A model generated the notes under the pieces. That model was not told the DNA's origin, searched no databases, and saw nothing but the letters and a program-made list of their open reading frames with translations. From Siphonodentalium dalli (lineage: Eukaryota; Mollusca; Scaphopoda; Gadilida; Siphonodentaliidae), in contig CP136066.1 in NCBI GenBank assembly GCA_032622095.1, forward strand, positions 55,764,609 through 55,828,608: DNA of 64,000 nucleotides, given 5' to 3'. Below, in pieces: positions 24,994 through 35,933 of the stretch (position 1 is its first letter; the number at the start of each line of letters is the position of its first letter). A program made the position numbers and the translations under genes.

Positions 24994-26011
24994 ACTTCAT
25001 AGAATCCAAAACGCGTGTACATATTGAGCTCAAACTTCCTATGTAAGTGTCAAATCACACCGACACGACCGTGGTCGCGGTTTAGAGAAGCTCAGAGCAC
25101 CCGTTCTCCAATCTCAAATCACCGCAAAGGCACGGCGTGGGTTAATCAAGTGATTATTTAATGAGCGTTTGTTTTTGACGCATCTCTATAAAGAGCGTCT
25201 GTTTCCCATTCAACGTTATTGGCATCTGCAGAGTTATACGGGAACGTTATCGCTCGAAATTTATTCCCTGCGAGCACGGATGGCGCGCTTTGTTTTTACA
25301 GTATATACCTTTGGTATATACCGAAATCATCCCAGATAATCACGAATATAGCATCAGATTTCTCCCCAGATATACCGTTATAAAGCTACTGGAATCTGCC
25401 AATCTACTATTAATATGTGTGTATATATGTGGGTACTTCATAGAATCGAAAACGCGTGTAGGAACGGGCATCCCCACGGCAATGTCGGCAAATATATATG
25501 AGTGTGTCCTTTATAGACTCGAACCGATTGAGCTCAAACTTGCTAAATATTTACTGAGAAATTCCAGGCAATGCCGATTGAGCTCAAACTTGCTACCTAC
25601 GAGAAGTGTCATATATATGTGTGTGTCCTTTATAGACTCGAACCGATTGAGCTCAAACTTGCTAAATACGGGAAGTGTCATGGACGGGTTCATTGAAAAA
25701 CAAAAAAAAATCGGGTAAAATTGAAAAACAAAATTAAAAAGGCACAATTAACTCCTTGAAAAACCAAAAAAAATCGGGGTAACATTTAAAAACAAAAAAT
25801 TCGATTAAAAAATTAAAAAAGCACAATTAACTCATTGAAAAACAAAATAATTAACTCATTGAAAAACAAAAAATTAAATAAAAATTGTCATGTTTCTGAC
25901 TATTGCTGAAATTTGCTGCAAATGCAGCACAAGTGTCTCGGAACCTGTTGCAATTGCTTTTTCGAACAAAGCCATGGGACGAATGCCGCCAGTGGCGGGC
26001 TAACCTGCTAG
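24934..26011 (+). mobile_element. Helitron-like unit D
   Basis: 1078 bp, near-identical to unit B and displaced from it by 1998 bp. Differences are a few substitutions (for example GGGAAGTG versus GAGAAGTG near 25600). Ends at CTAG 26008-26011. Confidence 0.78.
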
Positions 26012-27335
26012 TCTATACTATATATTTTGAGACTTCGTATATATGTGTGTGTGTACTTCATAGAATCCAAAACGCGTGTACAGATTGAGCTCAAACTTCC
26101 TATGTAAGTGTCAAATCACACCGACACGACCGTGGTCGCAGTTTAGAAAAGCTCAGAGCACCCGTTCTCCAATCTCAAATCACCGTAAAGGCACGGCGTG
26201 GGTTAATCAAGTGATTATTTAATGAGCGTTTGTTTTTGACGCATCTCTATAAAGAGCGTCTGTTTGCCATTCAACGCTATTTGCATCTGCAGAGAGATAT
26301 ACGGAACATACATTAAATTTAAAAAACATTTGTTTCTGACCAACCCTGCGAGCACGGATGGCGCGCTTTGTTTTTACAGTATATACTTATATACCGAAAT
26401 CATCCCAGATAATCACGAATATAGCATCAGATTTCTCCCCAGATATACCGTTATAAAAAGCTACTGGAATCTGCCAATCTACGGGAAATTCCAGGGAATG
26501 CCGATTGAGCTCAAACTTGCTACCCACGGGAAGTGTCATATATATGAGTGTGTCCTTTATAGACTCGAACCGATTGAGCTCAAACTTGCTAAATAAGAAA
26601 ATAGCCCCCAAGCCGTAAATATCAACAACAACGATATTGCTACCTACGGGGAGCAACGTTATTAGCATCTGCAGAATTATGCAGAGAGAAAATGCTTTCC
26701 TATTTTTAGAACGCAACACATGTTTACGTCGCGTTGGTGATTGAGGTTCACAACGGGGTTAATTGACTGTCCGCTCTTTGCGACGATGAGGTTCACGGCG
26801 GGGACTATTGACCAACACTCACAATTTCGTCTTTTGCATCAGATACCAACACCTCGACCGATCGGGACGAAACTTGGTACGTGAGTGTAGTTTGACCAGG
26901 TGGTCGTCGCTGTCGTATTGGCGAGCCCGTGCGACGCCCGTGCAGCGCATGCGCAGACGAGATATCGGAAACGGGTGGAGCTATCGACTTGAAATTTGGT
27001 ATGTGAATGTATCTTGCGCCGGGTACAAATTTTATAGGGTCGCCGAGCCCGTGCGACGCCCGTGCAGCGCATGCGCAGACGAGATCTCGGAAACGGGTGG
27101 AGCTATCGACTTGAAATTTGCTATGTGAATGTATCTTGCGCCGGGTACAAATTTTATCGGGTCGCCGAGTCCGTGCGACGCCAGCTTCGCGCATGCGCAG
27201 ACCAGATCTCGGAAACGGGTGGAGCTACCGGGTACAAATTTTTCTTATTGAAACGCGTGGAGCTAAAAATTAAAAAAAAATATTAAAAAAATGTCATGTT
27301 TCGGACGAGCCGCCGGTGGCGGGCTAACCTGCTAG
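26012..27335 (+). mobile_element. Helitron-like unit E
   Basis: 1324 bp. The first ~580 bp copy unit C, then it switches at about 26595 to different sequence ending in the ~123-bp repeats also seen in unit A (GGTGGAGCTATCGACTTGAA at about 26974 and 27097, with a shortened third copy near 27219). Ends with a slightly altered hairpin (CCGCCGGTGGCGG) and CTAG 27332-27335. The mosaic structure suggests recombination between array members. Confidence 0.72.
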
Positions 27336-27649
27336 TACTATATATATTTTGAGACTTCGTATATATATGTGTCCTCGATAGAATTGAAAACGGCTGACTC
27401 GATTGAGCTCAAACTTCCCATCTAATGGTAAAATCGCTAGGGAATTGTCGTCGCGGCGTTTTGGAGAAGCTCTCATTGAAAAAAAAAAATTTAATTAAAA
27501 AAAAAAATGCGTGTTGTGTAATTCTTATGTCTGTCGTTCCTAGGAAGGGGGAGATTTTCATCGGGTCAGTTTCCGCCCGATGTACCGTAAATCATACCTA
27601 TTTTAGAACGGGTACCATCATTTCTCTTGATTAAAAAGGCAGAATTAAC
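27336..27649 (+). mobile_element. Helitron-like unit F, 3'-truncated
   Basis: Starts TACTATATATATTTTGAGAC after the CTAG of unit E and is interrupted by the 180-bp satellite, which begins mid-sentence after GCAGAATTAACTCAT. It includes GGGGGAGATTTTCATCGGGT, a block also present in the minus-strand relative near 54580. No 3' hairpin. Confidence 0.65.
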
Positions 27650-30163
27650 TCATATACCATTTTATCGGATTTTGAGGGGTTAATAACACCGGCCGGAGTC
27701 GAGCGAGCGAGTAACATTTTGTAGGTTGACCTCGTGGGGTATGTCGCTACGTTATAACGTCGAGATATTGTGTCCACGGGCACGTGTGGCCACCCGGGCG
27801 GTCCCGGGCGGTCCCAATGTTCTTTTTGTCTGTATACCATTTTGTCGGATTTTGAGGGGTTAATACCACCGGCCGGGGTCGAGCGAGCGAGTACCATTTT
27901 CTAGGTTGACCTCATGGGGTATGTCGCTACGTTATAACGTCGAGATATTGTGTCCACGGGCACGTGTGGCCACCCGGGCGGTCCCAATGTTCTTTTTGTC
28001 TATATACCATTTTGTCGGATTTTGAGGGGTTAATAACACCGGCCGGAGTCGAGCGAGCAAGCAACATTTTGTAGGTTTACCTCGTGGGGTATGTCGCTAT
28101 GTTATAACGTCGCGATATAGTGTCCACGGGCCCATGGTGCCTCCCGGGCGGTCCCGGGCGGTCCCAATGTTCTTTTTGTTTATATACCATTTTATCGGAT
28201 TTTGAGGGGTTAATATCACCGGCCGGAGTCGAGCGAGCGAGTAACATTTTCTATGTTGACCTCATGGGGTATGTCGCTACGTTATAACGTCGAGATATTG
28301 TGTCCACGGGCACGTGGGGCCACCCGGGCGGTCCCGGGCGGTCCCAATGTTCTTTTTGTCTATATACCATTTTGTCGGATTTTGAGGGGTTAATAACACC
28401 GGCCGGGGTCGAGCGAGCGAGTAACATTTTCTAGGTTGACCTCATGGGGTATGTCGCTACGATATAACGTCGAGATATTGTGTCCACGGGCACGTGGGGC
28501 CACCCGGGCGGTCCCGGGCGGTCCCAATGTTCTTTTTGTCTATATACCATTTTGTCGGATTTTGAGGGGTTAATAACACCGGCCGGAGTCGAGCGAGCAA
28601 GCAACATTTTGTAGGTTGACCTCGTGGGGTATGTCGCTATGTTATAACGTCGAGATATAGTGTCCACGGGCCCATGGTGCCTCCCGGGCGGTTTCGGGCG
28701 GTCCCAAATGTACTTTTTGTTTATATACCATTTTATCGGATTTTGAGGTGTTAATAACACCGGCCGGAGTCGAGCGAGCGAGTAACATTTTGTAGGTTGA
28801 CCTCGTGGGGTATGTTGCTACGTTATAACGTCGAGATATTGTGTCCACGGGCACGTGGGGCCACCCGGGCGGTCCCGGGCGGTCCCAATGTTATTTTTGT
28901 TTATAAACCATTTCGTTGGATTTTGAGGGGTTAATAACACCGGCCGGGGTCGAGCGAGCGAGTAACATTTTCTAGGTTGACCTCATGGGGTATGTCGCTA
29001 CGTTATAACGTCGAGATATTGTGTCCACGGGCACGTGGGGCCACCGGGCGGTCCCGGGCGGTCCCAATGTTCTTTTTGTCTATATACCATTTTGTCGGAT
29101 TTTGAGGGGTTAATAACGCCGGCCGGGGTCGAGCGAGGGAGTAACATTTTGTAGGTTGACCTCGTGGGGTATGTCGCTATGTTATAACGTCGAGATATAG
29201 TGTCCACGGGCCCATGGTGCCTCCCGGGCGGTTTCGGGCGGTCCGAATGTACTTTTTGTTTATATACCATTTTATCGGATTTTGAGGGGTTAATAACACC
29301 GGCCGGAGTCGAGCGAGCGAGTAACATTTTGTAGGTTGACCTCGTGGGGTATGTCGCTACGTTATAACGTCGAGATATTGTGTCCACGGGCACGTGGGGC
29401 CACCCGGGCGGTCCCAATGTTATTTTTGTTTATAAACCATTTCGTTGAATTTTGAGGGGTTAATAACACCGGCCGGGGTCGAGCGAGCGAGTAACATTTT
29501 CTAGGTTGACCTCATGGGGTATGTCGCTACGTTATAACGTCGAGATATTGTGTCCACGGGCACGTGTGGCCACCCGGGCGGTCCCGGGCGGTCCCAATGT
29601 TCTTTTTGTCTATATACCATTTTGTCGGATTTTGAGGGGTTAATAACGCCGGCCGGGGTCAAGCGAGGGAGTAACATTTTGTAGGTTGACCTCGTGGGGT
29701 ATGTCGCTATGTTATAACGTCGAGATATAGTGTCCACGGGCCCATGGGGCCGCCCGGGCGGTCCCGGGCGGTTCCAAGGTTCTTTTGTTTATACACTATT
29801 TTACCGGAATTTGAGGGGTTAATAACATCGGCCGTGGACGCGTCAACGAGTCAATACATGGAATTAACACTCAGGTGTATTGCACTTATTGCACTACCGA
29901 GAATCACCAAAATAATCTGTCTGAACACACACGAAGACACCAGTAATCACCCAGGCTCTTTTAGCCAATATCGGCATTTGTGGGGTTAATATGACCGGCC
30001 GGAGACGAGCGAGCGAGTAAATTTTTCTATGTTGCCCTCAGGTGGCATGTCGCTACGTTATACCGTCGAGATATTGTGTCCACGGGCTCGTTGGGCCGCC
30101 CGGGCGGTCCCGGGCGGTCCCCGGGCGGTCCCCGGGCGGTCCCGGGCGGTAATTAGTCACACC
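27650..30163. repeat. 180-bp satellite array, ~14 units
   Basis: Monomer phase points lie at 27671, 27851, 28021, 28201, 28381, 28561, 28742, 28922, 29101, 29281, 29451, 29631 and 29810. Most spacings are 180; two are 170 because one CCCGGGCGGT decamer is missing. Two or more monomer types alternate (CTAGGTTGACCTCATGG versus GTAGGTTGACCTCGTGG; CACGTGGGGCC versus CCATGGTGCCTC). The period is 60 codons and the minus strand stays open through several monomers. The terminal unit has four to five CCCGGGCGGT copies and ends GGTAATTAGTCACACCC. Confidence 0.95.
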
Positions 30164-31525
30164 CCTCCTGTGTACCTCCCATAGCATTGTACACCTGTTG
30201 AAACACGGCAATTGTAATTCCATAGTACAGGCCCCTGGTTGCGCAGTTCGATGTTTAAACCGGAAAAAACAATTATCTATACATAAAATGCCCATCGGAC
30301 CACAGCTTTCAAGAATTTGCAGAACAGTATACACGCGGCGCGCGCTAATAACATTTGTATTATCCATCTGTATGTTTATCCAAATGTTGGGAATAAAACT
30401 TTAGTGGTTATTTTTTGGTATTTGTCGGCCTGAATTTTATCATCAGAAAGCATAATTTGCAAAAGTAAACACGGAAATGAAAAAAAAAACTCAATGCGGA
30501 AGTGAAACGTCTGCTAAATCCACCAGTGTTGCGAGTGCATCACAATTTCACCGATTCATTTCGCAATAGTTAATTCGTGACGTCACAGAGTCCCGATAAA
30601 AAAGTCATATTGCACTCGGGAGTCCAATATGACTTTTCCCAGGATTATCACGTGGCGGCTTTTGCCCAATCAGTGTTAGTTAAGGGATGGATGCTAATAA
30701 TAATCCTTATTTGGTAAGTATGACCATAATTATACAGGTCAGGAAAAAATACTAACTGGATTGAAAAATATTCATCTCTTTGCGAGAACAATTATATTAT
30801 GTACACTTTTTCTGTCTGATCATTTCCCAATCAGGAAGTAACGTGGGTTAGCTGGGTTTTGAACTGACAGCGGGTAGAATAGTCTATTAAAATAAAATTT
30901 AGTGGGATTTGAATGCGATTTTTGATTGCGCCAATAATTTTATCTACGCATTCCACAGCGCAACGGAACATTTTCATTGGACGATGCGGTAGTTCCCAGT
31001 GTTTGTCAATAAACAATTATAACGTAACCTTTTTTTATGTTTGTTTATATAACCAAGGGTACAAACGTGACAATATCATGCAATCTATATGATTGATATA
31101 AGAACATCTGTCCATTATATAATATTCTTTCTGTTTATGGCGGTTTTAGCTCATGTGACAAATTTAACACCTATACCTATACACTTATATTTGTGTATAG
31201 TATGTATATATGTTATTGCATGTTCCAACTTAACTGTTGGCTTTGCTAATAAACAATCAACAATCAAAGGGAAGGCCGCCCGTATCTTTAAACGGAAGTT
31301 TAGTTAATTTATAGATCCATTTCATATTTAAAAAATATGTGTAGTAATTTTACGGCACAATATGCTGCCAATTTTGCTGCCATCACATTTGCTAAATAAT
31401 TGCGGATATGTTTTAAAAGTGCAGCCAACGACTATTCAAGGCACGCTCCATTTATTTATATTTTACCTCACCCAGAAATGCCACCTTCTGGTTGGTCGAG
31501 AGTTGTGTCCTACATCTATATATGA
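30164..31525. other. No gene recognised; one short hairpin
   Basis: A hairpin at about 30600-30640 pairs AAAAGTCATATTG with CAATATGACTTTT. A TGACGTCA (CRE-like) site lies at 30578-30585. Open frames here show no coding evidence. Confidence 0.45.
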
Positions 31526-31591
31526 TGTGGTGTTCTAAATTTAGCACAGTGCTATACTTGTATCGTATCATGCTAAATTTAGAACACTACA
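31526..31591. repeat. Inverted repeat, 21-bp arms
   Basis: TGTGGTGTTCTAAATTTAGC faces GCTAAATTTAGAACACTACA across a ~24-base loop. Probably a small foldback element. Confidence 0.75.
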
Positions 31592-31870
31592 CTACCGAAG
31601 TCGCATGCAAAAAGCAATAAACATATGCAACAATTGTGCCAAGACGGGGGACATATAACGTTCAGACAATTAAAATGATTTGATCATTTATTTACAAACA
31701 GTTCAATAGAATATCTTCGTTCGTCGGTATGGCTTCTCCTAGTTGGGTTCATCTTCCTGTCGTCTGCGTGAATCGTGGGTCTCGAGTATCTTCATAGGCC
31801 GAGTTCGTCGTCCTGTCGTCTGCACGTCTCGGGGTCTCATCACTTCGTCATATGTTGAGTTCGCTGATCT

Positions 31871-32190
31871 CTAGTTGAGCATCTCAGCCTGTCGTCTGCT
31901 GCCGATGGGTACGCCTAGTAGTCGGTACATCGGGGATGCGTCGTTCGGATTTACGAACAATTTGGCTCGCCTGTAATAGTCCGTTGCCAACCTGCTGTCG
32001 GTCTTCTTCGTCCTTGTATATCGGTTGTAGTCGTTGCGGGAACATACGTCGTCTTCAGTAGCTCTTGGTAGAAACTTCATAATGACTTGAAAATCACTGC
32101 AGTATTTATTCAGATCTCCACTTTGGTGTGCCTCAGGCTTTCTTCTTAAGAGTGATCGGCGACATGGTACGAGATCGGCCAAACGGTACC
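31871..32190 (-). CDS. Hypothetical reading frame, possibly an exon
   Basis: An open frame of about 105 codons with balanced, codon-like composition; recognisable stretches are DLNKYCSDFQVIMKFLPRAT and MYRLLGVPIGSRRQAEMLN before a TAG stop. The same frame continues past that TAG for another 42 sense codons to a second TAG, with a similar Arg/Gln-rich C-terminus (RRRQEDEPN). An overlapping frame at 32133-32267 starts with an ATG (MSEAGRRNSMGKLTTRN) and is also plausible, so a frame break or a splice junction may lie in the overlap. I do not recognise a family. It could be a real small gene, a pseudogene, or chance. Confidence 0.3.
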
Positions 32191-32549
32191 ATCTTCTTGA
32201 TTCTATCTATAGATATGTTTCGAGTGGTCAGTTTGCCCATGCTATTTCGCCGACCTGCTTCAGACATTTTCTTCGCGTGGCCAGCTGTGTGTTGTGCGTG
32301 TAGTTATCTCGATGATTCCATCTGTAGATTAGTCGGTTATGTCCCCTTCGCCGAGTATATATGGCTAATGGATGGTTCTCTACTTAGTCAGGGGTGTGCA
32401 TAGTGGGTTCTTGTCTGCTCCCCTATATTTGAGATTCTGTCCGTCGTCGTGTTCGTACTGCATATTGGCACATTCTAGAGAACAGATAAATAAATGTGTC
32501 CACCAATTTACGAAGGCGCGTTCAAACTGTGGTATAGTTTCAGGTTTAC

Positions 32550-32990
32550 CCATATAAAAATCCCCGTTAGTGTCACCTTGGTGAAACCATGGTTTCACCA
32601 AGGTACCACATTGGTTCACCATGGTGACATCTTGGTTCACCATGGTGGTCGCACAGTAAAGTGGTACCACGGTGAAAACACCACGGTGGTACCAAGGTGG
32701 TATCACGGTGGTAGCACAGTCAAGTTTTTGTACCAATGTGAAACCATGGTGGCACCAAGGTGGTACCACGGTGGTAGCACAGTAAAGTTTTTGTACCAAG
32801 GTGAAACCATGGTGGCACCAAATCTGACCAAGGTATCACCATGGTGGTAGCACAGTAAAGTTTTTCTACCAAAGTGACACCAAGGTATCACCACGGTGGT
32901 AGCAGTAAAGTTTTTATATCAAGGTGAAACCATGGTGGCACCAAGTATAACCACGGTGGTAGCACACCACAAGTGAAGTTTTTCAATCAA
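32550..32990. repeat. ACCATGGTG-type minisatellite, ~65-bp units
   Basis: Begins CCATATAAAAATCC, then repeats of TGGTACCACGGTGGTAGCAC, AGTAAAGTTTTTGTACCAA and GTGAAACCATGGTGGCACCA. About five to six units are mutually inverted in places because the words ACCATGGT and ACCACGGT are near-palindromic. It shares its first 14 bases, inverted, with the end of the element at 35621-35933. Frames over it are artefacts. Confidence 0.85.
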
Positions 32991-33284
32991 GGTACCAATT
33001 TCGGGGGCTGATTTTTGTTTTTTAATTCCGATCTAACAAGCGATGGATTATGCAATTTATGGACAACAAAATTCCAAATAATGTTTTTAAAAGGTTCAAT
33101 ACCCCATGTGGCTTTAACAGTTCTATTGTCGGATAGCTTTATTGTCGCGATCCTGGGTTTGTAATCATGAAAACAAAACAAATATATCATGGCGGATGTG
33201 CCCTTTGAAATCGAAAGTTAAAAAGTGAAACGGGAACTGGAATATGGAATGGAGTCATACAAAATGTGCGCCGTTTTAGATATA

Positions 33285-33464
33285 TCAGCTATTAATACAA
33301 TGCCAATGTAAATCATTGATTGTATATATTTGTGTAGAAAAAATCCAGATGAAGCAAAATACCCATAAAACAACCTCAACGATCCGTTTCTTTCTGCAAG
33401 CCGCCTTTTCAAACAGGCGAAATTTGAGCGGTCTATTTTTGAAATTAAAAACCGCCGCTGCCAT
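33285..33464 (-). CDS. Small predicted single-pass membrane protein or first exon
   Basis: A 59-codon frame begins with ATG in a strong context (A at -3, G at +4). The N-terminus is short and basic (FKNRPLKFRLFEKAACRKKR), then there is a hydrophobic segment VVLWVFCFIWIF (residues ~31-42), then a short polar tail and TGA. This is the layout of a type II membrane anchor or a small integral membrane protein. It might be a complete micropeptide or the first exon of a longer gene whose donor lies before the stop. No homologue is recognised. The neighbourhood has no other supported gene. Confidence 0.3.
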   Translation of the reverse strand: MAAAVFNFKNRPLKFRLFEKAACRKKRIVEVVLWVFCFIWIFSTQIYTINDLHWHCINS

Positions 33465-34072
33465 GATTCAGTGGATCTGTTGAAGTTGATGGAACATTGA
33501 GGAATATAACTAAATACTTATATGGAATATGATTATTATGACAGTGTATGCACATCGTGAAACTAATAAATTGGAATACCGTAATCATTCTTGATCATTA
33601 TTATGTGAAGGAAATAGTACTGTTTACAATTACATCCAAATTTCAACTCAAACTTCGAAGTGAAATGGTGTGTTGACGCGGAAACCGGCGAGCTCGCCAA
33701 TTTTGAATGGGATGAACAGTGGATACTTGATAGGAAAATTCAATGACCATGAAATTCGGATTCAGTTGATCAACCATGAAATTCCAGTGATGTTCCATTT
33801 CATTCAAGTATATTAGGGTCTAGGCCAGCCCAAGCCGACACTTCCATGAGTCGTTCTCGTACTGAAGTTCTGATAGCAATGCCACTGTGCACAGTGCAGG
33901 TAACAGTATACTGACAGTCTGCAGTGCAGGTGGCTGCCCTTGAATTGATATTCCCCGGGGATCATGCATAGAAGCCATGGAACTTGATGAAGATTAAGGT
34001 AATAAACTTCAAGGAACATTCTTTCAAAATTGTTCATCTTACAAATCCTGTGTCAAGTTCAAGTTAGTACCG

Positions 34073-34616
34073 CTGATGGGGTCATTGTCACAAGGCATTG
34101 ATCACAATCGTGGCCAGATTTTTAAATCGATCACAAATGTACCCAGCTTTTCTATGGTGATCACATTTGTAGCCAGATTTTCATATTCATATTCATGTGA
34201 GCATCGGTGAACACGATTAGGTTATATATAATCTACGGTAATTCTTCTGAGTTGGTGGATGAAAAACAACTTGAGTTTTAAATTGATATTTAATAGTTCT
34301 GTCTAATAACCTGACAGGTTTCCGATCAATGTCGTTAGCATGCTCAAATTATATGCCATTAATGTAATTTAAGTTGATAAACAAAGTCAGTTTTGGAGCA
34401 TGATGTCGACATTTTAGTCACAAACGCGATGACGTCATATTTCGCGCCATATAAGCATGCGATTAGAAAAGCTGGCTACGAATGTGATCGCCGGTGAAAA
34501 TCTGGCTACATTTGTGATCGATTTAAAAAGCTGGCTACATTTGTGATCGATTTAAAAAGCTGGCTATATACCGTTACGAATGTGACCGGAGCCTTGTGAC
34601 AATGACCCCATCGGCC
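34073..34616. mobile_element. Mutator-like MITE, perfect 22-bp TIR core, 9-bp TSD
   Basis: GATGGGGTCATTGTCACAAG (34075 on) is repeated perfectly in reverse complement at 34591-34612. TTAGTACCG flanks both ends (34064-34072 and 34617-34625), a 9-bp duplication typical of Mutator-like elements. Subterminal words CTGGCTACATTTGTGATCG and CGATCACAAATGTACCCAG also face each other. The interior has no coding frame. Confidence 0.88.
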
Positions 34617-35620
34617 TTAGTACCGGTACTTACTAGTAGTCATACAATGAAACGACTTTGCATATGTACGTACTAGCTACTACTGCTAGTACATGGACAA
34701 ACGACGGTACAATATGTCAAATTCAATTATATGTGACCACCTTGGCAGATTGCTGATCCACTTGCTGCTTCAGAAAGTTCAGAATCCAAGTTCCAGTAGA
34801 TGTTTGTCTAGGTACATTTTCATGTTTTACGCATACATGTATGAAGTTCCCCAACAGAACATCAAAAAGTTCCCATATGTCAAATGATTGAATACGATCT
34901 CTATGTACGGGCATGGCCAAAGTAGAGTTTCATAACATGACCTATGTACAGGTGTGTGTGCACATTATTTACGTAGAACAATATTGCAGTTGAATTAAAT
35001 TTAGATCTAATATAATTTTATTATTTAAATGGTGCCTCGTTATTTCTTGTATCTGTTAGCCAGTTATCCCGGGCATAAATTTACAGGCCACATGCTGACC
35101 TGCACACATTCTTCCTAGTCTAACATTAAAATGCTAACTATGTACTCAAATATGTTTGTGGTTCATGTTTCCCTATACCAGCCCAGCCTATTCTAAACAC
35201 ACCAACCTCAGATTTTCATGGTGTCAAGAATTTTGTTGAAAAATAATTTTAATTTCTCAGATATTCAGAATGGACTCTTTGGTATATGTCAAAGCATATT
35301 GTGTTTATTACCGCTTTATATACAAAGAAAATCATGCATTAAGAGACGAAAAATCATAAGAATGTCAAAAGTATATAAAAAACTTATATTTCAAGCTTGC
35401 CTATACCATACTGGTCCCAATTTTTCTGACATGTAACTTTACCCAAACCTTTATTTTTCTTTGGTCTTAGATTCTTATATATGCATGTTTGAAATTCACC
35501 TTATTTAGCTCAAGAGTTGGTTGCAGTAAGTATGCAGGAAGCTGAGCAATTTGTTGCACGCTTTCCGCAAACAATTATCTGCTGCGAAAACGTTTATCAT
35601 GCAAATTAGTTTGCGGCAAA

Positions 35621-35933
35621 CCACGGTATACCACCATGGTAACACCACGGTAAACCACAGTATACCACCATGGTAACACCATGGTAACACCACGGTAACC
35701 ACAGTATACCATCATGGTAACACCACGGTAAACCATGGTAAAAAAACCGAGATATATTGGCCACCTATCGTGGCGTCACCATGGTGGTGTCACCATGGTA
35801 ACACCTAGGTAAACCACCACGGTGTTACCACCACGGTAAACCACCATGGTGACACCACGATAGGTGGCCAATATATCTCGTTTTTTTTACCATGGTTTAC
35901 CGTGTTGTTTTACCATGGTGGATTTTTATATGG
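35621..35933. mobile_element. Palindromic CCATGGTAAC-repeat element
   Basis: Tandem words CCACGGTATACCACCATGGT and TAACACCACGGTAAACC occupy the left part. A long inverted repeat (ACCGAGATATATTGGCCACC at 35747 facing GGTGGCCAATATATCTCG) brackets a CCATGGTGGTGTCACCATGG core. It ends GGATTTTTATATGG, the inverse of the start of the 32.55-kb minisatellite. The two are likely the same family in opposite orientation. Confidence 0.75.

Noticed and set aside
23294-26719. 142- and 110-codon frames in the Helitron array (IELKLAKY / KFELNR words)
   Set aside because: They arise from short internal repeats of GATTGAGCTCAAACTTGC and are repeated only because the units are duplicated.
32494-32894. Frames of ~60-140 codons on both strands (MVAPRWYHGG-type words)
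   Set aside because: Translation of the near-palindromic ACCATGGTG minisatellite, hence open on both strands.
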